Part shown: one piece after another, positions 43,433-50,604 of the stretch | How the letters are laid out: each line of letters opens with the position of its first letter | Position numbering within the stretch: position 1 is the first letter of the stretch | NCBI RefSeq assembly: GCF_036206005.1 | Contig: NZ_CP108143.1 | Span: 5,485,501 to 5,549,500, forward strand | Direction: 5' to 3' | Source: Streptomyces sp. NBC_00178 | GTDB taxonomy: Bacteria > Actinomycetota > Actinomycetes > Streptomycetales > Streptomycetaceae | Length of the DNA: 64,000 nt | The notes under the pieces: model-generated | Told to the model about the DNA's origin: nothing | The model's database searches: none | The model's input: the letters and a program-made list of their open reading frames with translations, nothing else | Program-made: the position numbers and the translations under genes

Positions 43433-44143
43433 ATGCCGTACGAACCACCCACGCACACCGTCGAGCGCTCACTGCGCGCTACCTCCGGTGCCAGGATTGT
43501 CGCCGGAGTCGACGAGGTCGGACGCGGAGCGTGGGCCGGCCCCGTCACCGTGTGCGCGGCCGTCACCGGCCTCCGCAGGCCCCCCGAAGGCCTCACCGAC
43601 TCCAAACTGCTCACGCCCAAGCGCCGGGCGGAACTCGCCCCGCTGCTCGAGAGCTGGGTCACGGCCCACGGGGTGGGGCACGCCTCACCCCTGGAGATCG
43701 ACGACCTCGGCATGACCGCCGCGCTCCGTCTGGCCGCTGTGAGGGCACTGGACGCACTGCCGGTGCGGCCGGATGCCGTGATCCTCGACGGGAAACACGA
43801 CTACCTCGGGCACCCCTGGAAGGTCCGGACGGTGATCAAGGGCGACCAGTCCTGCATCGCCGTCGCCGCCGCCTCGGTGATAGCGAAGGTCAGGCGGGAC
43901 ACGATGATGGCCCAACTGGGGGCGGACGCGGGGCTGTACACCGACTTCGCCTTCGGGGCGAACGCGGGTTACCCGTCGCCCGTGCACCGGGCCGCGCTCG
44001 AGGAGCTGGGGCCCACGCCCCACCACCGTCTGAGCTGGTCCTACCTCGACGCCCTTCCCAGGTGGCAGCACCTGAAGAAGGTCCGGTTCTCCGCCGAGGC
44101 GGCCGCACTCGAAAGCGGGGGCCAGCTCGGCTTCGACTTCTGA
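43433..44143 (+). CDS. rnhB: Ribonuclease HII
   Basis: 236 residues. Removes ribonucleotides mis-incorporated in DNA and RNA from RNA-DNA hybrids. Active-site acids: Asp27 and Glu28 in GVDEVGRG, and Asp119 in ILDGKHDYLG. Later motifs are AAASVIAKVRRDTMM, NAGYPSPVH and HRLSWSYLDALP. Cytoplasmic. The ATG has no strong ribosome site. A TACGCT element lies 11 bases upstream. It sits near two helicase genes, fitting a DNA-repair neighbourhood. Confidence 0.94.
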   Translation: MPYEPPTHTVERSLRATSGARIVAGVDEVGRGAWAGPVTVCAAVTGLRRPPEGLTDSKLLTPKRRAELAPLLESWVTAHGVGHASPLEIDDLGMTAALRLAAVRALDALPVRPDAVILDGKHDYLGHPWKVRTVIKGDQSCIAVAAASVIAKVRRDTMMAQLGADAGLYTDFAFGANAGYPSPVHRAALEELGPTPHHRLSWSYLDALPRWQHLKKVRFSAEAAALESGGQLGFDF

Positions 44144-44222
44144 CCGCGTCAGCGCGTTTACCCGCCGACGCCCGCCGCGTCGGCTGTCACAGACAACCAT
44201 TCATTTTCCCGAGGAGCCTCAG

Positions 44223-44834
44223 ATTCCCGAGAGCGCCCAGAGTCCCCGCGTCGCATCGGCCGCAGGCCGCGTCGCGCCGACCCCCCGACCCGTACCCGGT
44301 CCGCGTTCCGCGGCCACGCCCCGTCCCGGAAGCCCGGGGCGTGGCCCCGCGCGCCCCGCGCCCCCGGCGCCGCGCCCGCATCCCGCACCAGCTCCGGCGT
44401 CCGCCGCCGCTCCTGCCGCGCAGGAGGGGCCACAGGACCGTGCCGCAGCTCAGTTCCAGCTGATCCCCGCCCCGGTGGGCGGCGCGGTCGACGCCGCCGA
44501 CGAGGCCGTCGACCTGCTGCTCGACTCCGGTCGCGCGCCCGGCGACATCCTGGTCCTGACGACCGGGGAGCAGCACCCCTGGGCCGCGCACGAACTCTCC
44601 TTCGGAGAGGCCGCGTACTGGGCCCAGCACGACGCCGGCGACGACGTGTTCTTCGCCGGTACCGCGCACGCGGGCCGCTACGCGCCCCGTCCGGTGATCG
44701 TCGTCGCCGTCAACGGTGACCTCGACGACGCCTCGGTCTCGGCCCTGTCCGACGCGCGGGAGCGCGCCGGCGTGCTGTTGATCGTGTGCGGAGAACCGCA
44801 GAGCATCAACGCCGCGCTGGGCGCAGGCGTCTGA
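44223..44834 (+). CDS. Hypothetical protein with probable ATT start
   Basis: I do not recognise the family. The C-terminal 120 residues (VDAADEAVDLLLDSGRAPGD, VLTTGEQHPWAAHELSFGEA, then YWAQHDAGDDVF) look like a compact domain resembling accessory regions of nucleotide-binding helicases. The frame stays open upstream as a Pro/Ala/Arg-rich tail with strong third-position GC, but has no ATG, GTG or TTG before the GTG at 44475, which lacks a ribosome site. The ATT at 44223 sits six bases after a perfect GAGGAG, so I propose ATT initiation, giving 203 residues. A sequencing or real frameshift near 44205 is the alternative. Confidence 0.55.
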   Translation: MPESAQSPRVASAAGRVAPTPRPVPGPRSAATPRPGSPGRGPARPAPPAPRPHPAPAPASAAAPAAQEGPQDRAAAQFQLIPAPVGGAVDAADEAVDLLLDSGRAPGDILVLTTGEQHPWAAHELSFGEAAYWAQHDAGDDVFFAGTAHAGRYAPRPVIVVAVNGDLDDASVSALSDARERAGVLLIVCGEPQSINAALGAGV

Positions 44835-44843
44835 CCCGCCGGA

Positions 44844-44886
44844 ACGTGGGTCCCGTCCGTCCGCCCCGGACGCTCGGGGCCCACGT
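44844..44886. terminator. Hairpin between convergent hypothetical genes
   Basis: A 12-bp stem with one mismatch (44844-44855 with 44875-44886) encloses a smaller CGTCCG/CGGACG stem. It lies between stops at 44834 (plus) and 44893 (minus). Confidence 0.7.
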
Positions 44887-44892
44887 CCCGTT

Positions 44893-45525
44893 TTACCGGG
44901 CGGCGCTGCGGCGCAGTGCCTCCGCCGCCCCGCCGCCCGTGCGCAGGGGCACGGGATCCATGTCGGCCGAGGCGTCCGCGAGTGCGGACGGCCCGGACAG
45001 TGAAGACGGTCTGCGGCCGCCGCGGCCCTCACCCAGCACCTGCCAGCCCCCGTGGGTCAGGGTGATGTAGGCGCCGCAGCGCAGACCGTGCAGGGTGCAG
45101 GCGTCGCGCAGCCCCCACATCCATGCCCCGTCCTCCTCCGTCCACCGCTCGTCGCCCTCACGGCAGTAGAGCAGGACAGCGGTGCGCACAGGGGTACGGC
45201 GGCGCAGGTCGTGCGGGATCACCCGCCGCAGGTGGGACAGCAAGGCGTTGCGGAACTCCCAGCCGTCCGCGGCCGTGGTGGTACGCCGCACGAACGACGC
45301 GCTGGCCGTGAGCCGTTCCTCGTGGTCGAGTACCGCGACGACCGCGGTCGCCGGAGTCGGGCTGTGCCGTGCGTGGAGGCCGCTGACGACCTCGCGCGGG
45401 CTGCGCAGCAGCGGTATGCCGGCCGAAGCCCACTCGGCCGGTTCGAGCATTCTGGCGACGTGGTTGACGGAGCCGGCGGACGCCGACAGTGAAGTGGCTG
45501 CGGACGGAGCGAATCCGAAGGTCAC
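44893..45525 (-). CDS. Hypothetical protein upstream of recQ fusion
   Basis: Not recognised. 210 residues, apparently cytoplasmic, with a folded N-terminal two-thirds: LLRSPREVVSGLHARHSPTPATAVV, FRNALLSHLRRVIPHDLRRRTPV, then VLLYCREGDERWTEEDGAWMWGLRDACTLHGLRCGAY. The tail is Gly/Ser/Ala-rich. Start GTG at 45525 follows GAAGGGAGG. The gene is 286 bp downstream of the RecQ fusion on the same strand. Composition matches the host, giving no sign of transfer. Confidence 0.6.
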   Translation of the reverse strand: MTFGFAPSAATSLSASAGSVNHVARMLEPAEWASAGIPLLRSPREVVSGLHARHSPTPATAVVAVLDHEERLTASASFVRRTTTAADGWEFRNALLSHLRRVIPHDLRRRTPVRTAVLLYCREGDERWTEEDGAWMWGLRDACTLHGLRCGAYITLTHGGWQVLGEGRGGRRPSSLSGPSALADASADMDPVPLRTGGGAAEALRRSAAR

Positions 45526-45811
45526 GGTCCTCCCTTCGCTACGCGCCCACGATGCGGGCAGGGTCGAGTGGGGGCGCGCCGCGGCACAGCCCTTTCGGGC
45601 CCGCGAAAAGACCGTGCGGGGAGCGACTCCAATTCTTCCTGTCGTATCGGCAGGCGGCAACGAGCAATTGACTCGGCTGACGGGTATAGGTCGGAATGAC
45701 ACAGATATCCCTGCCCGCTCCGCGGTGGATCAAGCCAGCGGCCGGGCATGGACCGCGGGTCAGGCCGGAACACCACACCGGCTGTCGGGCCGGTGGGGAC
45801 GACGGCGGACG

Positions 45812-47983
45812 TCAGCCCTGAACGGCGAGGACCAGCGGGAACACCCCCTCAGCTCCGGCCCGGCGGAGCAGCCGCCCGGCCACGGCCAGGGTCCATCCGG
45901 TGTCGGAGACATCGTCGACGAGCAGGACGGGGCCTCTTGCGGACGCGAGGGCTTCCGCCAGCGCGGGCTCCACCACGAGGGCCTCGTGCAGCGCCTTCAC
46001 CCGCTGCGCGCTGTTGGTCTGGGAGATCCGCAGGTCCTCGCTGCCCGGTGCGTAGGTGACGGTGCCCAGCAACGGCATGCGGCCTACCTCGGCGATGCGA
46101 CTGCCGAGGGACTGGACGAGCTGTGGCCTCCGGCGGGAGGCGACCGTCACGACGCCGACCGGCCGCGGGGCGGCGTCCGGCGCCCCGGAAGCCCAGCCGC
46201 CGGGCCCCTTCGCCCAGTCGGTGATGACCGTGACGACCGCGGCCGACACGTCGTCGGGGACCGGGACGTCCTGCGCTTGCGCCGCGAGCATCGGGCGGAG
46301 CCTGTTGCCCCAGCCGATGTCGGAGAGCCGGCCGAGTGCCCGCCCCGGCAGGACCGTCTCGCCCGCCGGAATGCGGCCCTTGAGATCGACGCCCACCGCC
46401 GAGAGGCCCGTCGGCCACATCTTGCGCGGCTCCACCTCCACACCGGGCCTGCCGAGTTCGCCGCGCGCGCCGTCCAGAGCCGCGGTGGACACCTTGTCGT
46501 CGAACCTGGCCCCCGCGCAGTTGTCGCAACGGCCGCAGGCGGTGGCCTCCTCGTCGTCCAGCTGGCGTCGCAGGAACTCCATGCGGCACCCGGTCCCCGA
46601 GGCGTAGTCACGCATGGCCTGTTGTTCGGCGGCCCGCTGCCGCGCGACCCAGGCGTACCGCTCGGAGTCGTAGATCCACGGCTCGCCGGTGGAGATCCAG
46701 CCCCCCTTGACCCGCTTCACGGCGCCGTCGACGTCCAGGACCTTGAGCATCGTCTCCAGGCGGGTGCGCCGCAGGTCGACGAGCGGTTCCATGGCGGGCA
46801 GCGAGAGCGGCCGGCCGGCCTGCGCCAGGACGTCGAGGGTCCGGCGAACCTGCTCCTCGGGAGGGAACGCGACGGAGGCGAAGTACTGCCAGATCGCTTC
46901 GTCCTCCTTGCCCGGGAGCAGCAGCACCTCGGCGTGCTCGACACCACGTCCCGCACGTCCCACCTGCTGGTAGTAGGCGATGGGGGAGGAAGGCGACCCG
47001 ACGTGCACGACGAAGCCGAGGTCGGGTTTGTCGAAACCCATTCCGAGCGCAGAGGTGGCGACCAACGCCTTGACCCGGTTGGCCAGCAGATCGTCCTCGG
47101 CCTGCTGCCGGTCGGCGTTCTCGGTCCTCCCGGTGTACGAGGTCACCGGGTGTCCGCACTGGCGGAGATAAGCGGTGATCTCCTCGGCGGCGGCGACCGT
47201 CAGGGTGTAGATGATGCCCGACCCGGGCAGTTCCCCGAGGTGGTCCCCCAGCCAGGCCAGACGGTGCGCGGCGTTGGGCAGTTCGAGCACACCGAGGCTG
47301 AGGCTCTCCCTGTCCAGGGGGCCGCGAAGCACCAGCGCGTCCGTGCCCGCGCCGGTCCCGAGCTGCTCGGCGACGTCCGCGGTCACGCGCGCGTTGGCGG
47401 TGGCCGTCGTGGCGAGCACGGGAACCCCCGCCGGCAGATCGGCGAGCATGGTCCGCAGCCGGCGGTAGTCCGGCCGGAAGTCGTGGCCCCAGTCGGAGAT
47501 GCAGTGCGCCTCGTCGACGACCAGCAGGCCGGTCGCGGCGGCGAGCCGCGGCAGCACCTGGTCCCGGAAGTCGGGGTTGTTCAGCCGCTCGGGGCTGACC
47601 AGCAGCACGTCCACCTGGCCCGCGGCCACCTCGGCCTGGACCGTGTCCCACTCCTCGGTGTTCGACGAGTTGATCGTGCGGGCGCTGATGCCCGCCCTGG
47701 CGGCCGCCGCCACCTGGTTGCGCATGAGGGCGAGCAGAGGGGAGACGATCACGGTCGGTCCGCTGCCCTGCGCGCGCAGCAGGGAGGTCGCGACGAAGTA
47801 GACCGCGGACTTGCCCCATCCCGTCCGCTGCACGACCAGGGCTCTGCGCTTGTCGGCGACGAGGGCCTCGATCGCCCGCCACTGGTCCTCACGCAGCCGC
47901 GCCGTGCCGGTGGCGTCCCCGACCAGGCGGGCGAGTACGGAATCGGCCGAGGCCCTGAGATCTGCGCGGTCTGCGTTGGTCAT
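45812..47983 (-). CDS. RecQ-family DNA helicase fused to a phosphoribosyltransferase-like domain
   Basis: 723 residues. RecQ core: REDQWRAIEAL, Walker A VQRTGWGKSAVYFVA, DEAHCISDWGHDFRPDYRRL, TATANARV, and motif VI QQVGRAGRG. An RQC zinc site CRMEFLRRQLDDEEATACGRC...C follows. The last 180 residues are not HRDC. They contain ISQTNSAQRVKALHEAL and GPVLLVDDVSDTGWTLAVAG, the PRPP-loop signature of type I phosphoribosyltransferases. This domain may bind a nucleotide or PRPP. ATG at 47983 is preferred; a TTG at 47995 is possible. Divergent from the DUF4192 gene. Confidence 0.85.
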   Translation of the reverse strand: MTNADRADLRASADSVLARLVGDATGTARLREDQWRAIEALVADKRRALVVQRTGWGKSAVYFVATSLLRAQGSGPTVIVSPLLALMRNQVAAAARAGISARTINSSNTEEWDTVQAEVAAGQVDVLLVSPERLNNPDFRDQVLPRLAAATGLLVVDEAHCISDWGHDFRPDYRRLRTMLADLPAGVPVLATTATANARVTADVAEQLGTGAGTDALVLRGPLDRESLSLGVLELPNAAHRLAWLGDHLGELPGSGIIYTLTVAAAEEITAYLRQCGHPVTSYTGRTENADRQQAEDDLLANRVKALVATSALGMGFDKPDLGFVVHVGSPSSPIAYYQQVGRAGRGVEHAEVLLLPGKEDEAIWQYFASVAFPPEEQVRRTLDVLAQAGRPLSLPAMEPLVDLRRTRLETMLKVLDVDGAVKRVKGGWISTGEPWIYDSERYAWVARQRAAEQQAMRDYASGTGCRMEFLRRQLDDEEATACGRCDNCAGARFDDKVSTAALDGARGELGRPGVEVEPRKMWPTGLSAVGVDLKGRIPAGETVLPGRALGRLSDIGWGNRLRPMLAAQAQDVPVPDDVSAAVVTVITDWAKGPGGWASGAPDAAPRPVGVVTVASRRRPQLVQSLGSRIAEVGRMPLLGTVTYAPGSEDLRISQTNSAQRVKALHEALVVEPALAEALASARGPVLLVDDVSDTGWTLAVAGRLLRRAGAEGVFPLVLAVQG

Positions 47984-48035
47984 GCCCCCATGCAACCCGA
48001 TGCCTACGACAATGCGCGAACGCTGGTGCGATGCC

Positions 48036-48055
48036 TGTGGACAAAGTTATCCACA
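48036..48055. promoter_or_regulatory. Inverted pair of DnaA boxes
   Basis: TGTGGACAA (48036-48044, the complement of TTGTCCACA) and TTATCCACA (48047-48055) face each other with a 2-bp gap. Both fit the DnaA box exactly in its Streptomyces or E. coli form. They lie in the 111-bp region between the recQ fusion and the DUF4192 gene. Confidence 0.7.
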
Positions 48056-48094
48056 GGGGTCGCGGAAATCGGCGGCCCGCGGGACGGTCGTGGC

Positions 48095-49549
48095 ATGAAC
48101 GACAACCACGAATCCAGCGGTCCGTCCGACGTGCAGGAGATCACCCTGCGCAGTCCCGCGGAACTCGCCGACGCCCTTCCGTACCTGATGGGATTCCATC
48201 CGAACGACAGCGTGGTCATGGTCGCCCTGCACGGCGGGCGGGGCCGTTTCGGGGGCCGGTTGCGGCTGGGCATCCCGCACGATCCGCAGGAGTGGGCGCC
48301 GGTGGCCGCCCAGCTCGCGCAGAGCCTCATCGCGGGAAGCGAGAAGCGGGACTCCCGTCCGGACGCCATCGTCGTCTTCCTCTGCCAGGACCCGGCCGGG
48401 GGAGAGGCCGCTCCCGAGGTCATGGAGCGGCTCAGGCCGCTGGCGCAGAGCCTGCGCACCGCCTGCGGCGCGCTCGATGTCCCCGTGCTCGAGGCGCTGT
48501 GCATCTCGGACGGCCGCTACTGGTCCTACTGCTGCCCCGACCGCCGCTGCTGCCCGGCCGAGGGCAATCCGCTGGCACTTCCGGGGACCACGGTCATGGC
48601 CGCGGCAGCCGCGTACGCCGGCATCCAGGTCCGAGGGTCGCTGCGCGACATGGAGTCCGGGCTCACGCCCTGGCGGACTACGGCCGCGGCGGAGCAGGAG
48701 CGCGCGCTGGACTCGGCCGGTGCCGTGATGGTGGCCCGGATCCTCGACGCCGACGGGCGGGGTGAGGTGGCACGGGAGACCCTGTCGCTCGCGCGCCGGC
48801 TCATGGACCGCCTGTGCGGTGTGCCGGCCGGGAATCCCGCGAACGCGGACGACAGGGACGACCGCCTGATCGGCCCGGACGAAGCGGCGGCCCTCATCCT
48901 CGGTCTGCAGGACCGTGAGACGAGGGACCGGGCCGCCGAGTGGATGGAGGGCGGCGATGCGCAGAGCGCGCTGAGGCTGTGGAGGGCGCTCGCCCGTCGC
49001 TGCGTGGGCCCGTACGTCGAGCATTCCGCCGCTCCGCTCTCTCTGGCGGGCTGGGTCTCGTGGTCCACGGGTGACGAGGCGTCCGCCAGGGTGGCCCTCG
49101 GGCTCGCGCTGCGGGCGGACCCCGACTACACCTTCGCGCAGCTGCTGCATCAGGCGTGCAACCAGGGTCTGGATCCGGAGACGCTTCGCCGTTGTCTGCG
49201 CGGTGAGCGGGAGCTGCGGGACGGTGACGTCGCGAAGAGCACCCCGGACCCGGACGCCACACGGCCTCCTGGATCCCGCCCGGAACGCGAGCGCAGGTGT
49301 GCCGCGGTTCCGAAGCAGGGGCCAAAGCCCTCGTGCGCTCCCGCTCCGTCCGAGAAGCGCGATCCCGCGTGCCCCCCTGCCCCGCAGCAGGGACGGGTCC
49401 GGGACGGCAGGCGCCCATCGGGCTCCGGCCCTCGGCCGAACGCGTCGGGCAGGGGACCCCGGCCCGACGGGTCGGGAGGCCGACGCGCGGTCCGCGACGC
49501 CCGGAGGGGCGGCAGGTACGGCACCGAGAGCGCCGCGGACGGGGGCTGA
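48095..49549 (+). CDS. DUF4192 domain-containing protein
   Basis: 484 residues, cytoplasmic. The DUF4192 domain occupies the first 360 residues: ELADALPYLMGFHPNDSVVMVAL at the start, YWSYCCPDRRCCPAEGNPL with four cysteines (possibly a metal site), and ALGLALRADPDYTFAQLLHQACNQGLDPETLR near the end. The last 120 residues are disordered, rich in Arg, Pro and Gly. The function is unknown. Its promoter region carries two DnaA boxes. No strong ribosome site precedes the ATG. Confidence 0.8.
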   Translation: MNDNHESSGPSDVQEITLRSPAELADALPYLMGFHPNDSVVMVALHGGRGRFGGRLRLGIPHDPQEWAPVAAQLAQSLIAGSEKRDSRPDAIVVFLCQDPAGGEAAPEVMERLRPLAQSLRTACGALDVPVLEALCISDGRYWSYCCPDRRCCPAEGNPLALPGTTVMAAAAAYAGIQVRGSLRDMESGLTPWRTTAAAEQERALDSAGAVMVARILDADGRGEVARETLSLARRLMDRLCGVPAGNPANADDRDDRLIGPDEAAALILGLQDRETRDRAAEWMEGGDAQSALRLWRALARRCVGPYVEHSAAPLSLAGWVSWSTGDEASARVALGLALRADPDYTFAQLLHQACNQGLDPETLRRCLRGERELRDGDVAKSTPDPDATRPPGSRPERERRCAAVPKQGPKPSCAPAPSEKRDPACPPAPQQGRVRDGRRPSGSGPRPNASGRGPRPDGSGGRRAVRDARRGGRYGTESAADGG

Positions 49550-49663
49550 GACGGCGTTGCCGGGAGTGACGGTGACCGGCCCCGGCGCGCGGATGCCACC
49601 CCGGGCGGGGGACGCGCACGGCACCCGCATCCGGGAACGAACCAACATCGCGAAGGGAGTGTT

Positions 49664-49683
49664 TATCGTCAGGGAGACGACTA
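49664..49683. promoter_or_regulatory. NrtR-type operator
   Basis: TATCGTC-AGGGA-GACGACTA: a GTC-N5-GAC inverted repeat (arms TCGTC 49666-49670 and GACGA 49676-49680). The GTC-N5-GAC geometry is that of known NrtR sites. It directly abuts the -10 of the nrtR gene. Confidence 0.5.
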
Positions 49684-49687
49684 TGAT
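49682..49687 (+). promoter_or_regulatory. Leaderless-type -10 element of nrtR
   Basis: TATGAT, a near-consensus -10, ends six bases before the ATG at 49694. It overlaps the right edge of the candidate NrtR operator, so binding would block initiation. Confidence 0.6.
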
Positions 49688-49693
49688 TTCGGT

Positions 49694-50458
49694 ATGCCGC
49701 CCTACGACCCGTCGACGTTCCCGCCCTTCGCCGTCACCGTCGATCTGGTTGTCCTCACGGTGCGCCGGCACGCTTTGTGCGCCTTGGTGGTCCGCCGTGG
49801 CGAATCGCCCTTCCAGGGCAGGTGGGCACTGCCGGGCGGGTTCGTCCGTACCGACGAGGATCTCGGAGCGGCGGCCGCGCGTGAGCTCGTCGAGGAGACG
49901 GGACTCTGCGCACACGACCCGGCCGCACCCGCCGTCGGTAACGGCGCCCACCTCGAACAGCTCGCGACCTACGGCGATCCCGGGCGTGACCCCCGGATGC
50001 GGGTCGTCAGCGTCGCCCATCTCGCGCTCGCGCCGGATCTGCCCGCACCACGTGCGGGGGGCGATGCGAACAGTGCGCGCTGGGCCCCTGTGGCCGACCT
50101 CCTCGGCGCCGGGAGCGTGTTCGGCGCCGACGACGAGCAGTCCGCGACACTGGCCTTCGACCATGCGCGGATCCTCGACGACGGTGTGGAGCGAGCCCGC
50201 TCGAAGATCGAGTATTCGTCGCTCGCCACCGCGTTCTGCCCGCCCGAGTTCACGGTGGGCGAGCTGCGGCGGGTGTACGAGGCCGTGTGGGGTGTGGTTC
50301 TGGACCCTCGCAACTTTCACCGCAAGGTCACCGGTACACCCGGCTTCCTGGTTCCGTCCGGAGGGACGACGACGCGTCAGGGCGGGCGCCCTGCACAACT
50401 GTTCAGGTCGGGTGCGGCCACGGTGCTCAACCCTCCGATGCTGAGGCCGGAGGTCTGA
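49694..50458 (+). CDS. nrtR: NrtR-family Nudix-related transcriptional regulator
   Basis: 254 residues. N-terminal Nudix domain (about 12-150) and a C-terminal winged helix (KIEYSSLATAFCPPEFTVGELRRVYEAVWG...FHRKVTGTPGF). NrtR proteins bind ADP-ribose and repress NAD biosynthesis genes. Unlike many NrtRs, the Nudix box is complete: Gly49-x5-Glu55-x7-Arg63-Glu-Leu-x-Glu67-Glu68-x-Gly70. It may therefore still hydrolyse ADP-ribose or a related nucleotide. Leaderless-type start and an overlapping inverted repeat suggest autoregulation. No NAD genes are adjacent. Confidence 0.85.
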   Translation: MPPYDPSTFPPFAVTVDLVVLTVRRHALCALVVRRGESPFQGRWALPGGFVRTDEDLGAAAARELVEETGLCAHDPAAPAVGNGAHLEQLATYGDPGRDPRMRVVSVAHLALAPDLPAPRAGGDANSARWAPVADLLGAGSVFGADDEQSATLAFDHARILDDGVERARSKIEYSSLATAFCPPEFTVGELRRVYEAVWGVVLDPRNFHRKVTGTPGFLVPSGGTTTRQGGRPAQLFRSGAATVLNPPMLRPEV

Positions 50459-50604
50459 CCGCGCCACGGGTCCACGCGTCCGCCGAGCGGGCCGCGCGGA
50501 ACGCCCACCAAAACATTGATGCACCAAAAGTCTGAAATGTCGCGTTATCTTGCTGGGGTACCCCACCCTGCCGCCGAGCGGTCTCACCCTCAGCGAGAGA
50601 AGCG

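Noticed and set aside
42765..43715. Open plus-strand frame between the membrane-protein gene and rnhB
   Set aside because: It runs through tandem repeats and then out of frame into rnhB, with no codon bias or ribosome site.
50516..50550. TTGATG...TTATCT promoter for the ABC exporter
   Set aside because: The 23-bp spacer is too long for a normal -35/-10 pair, though either element may be used singly.
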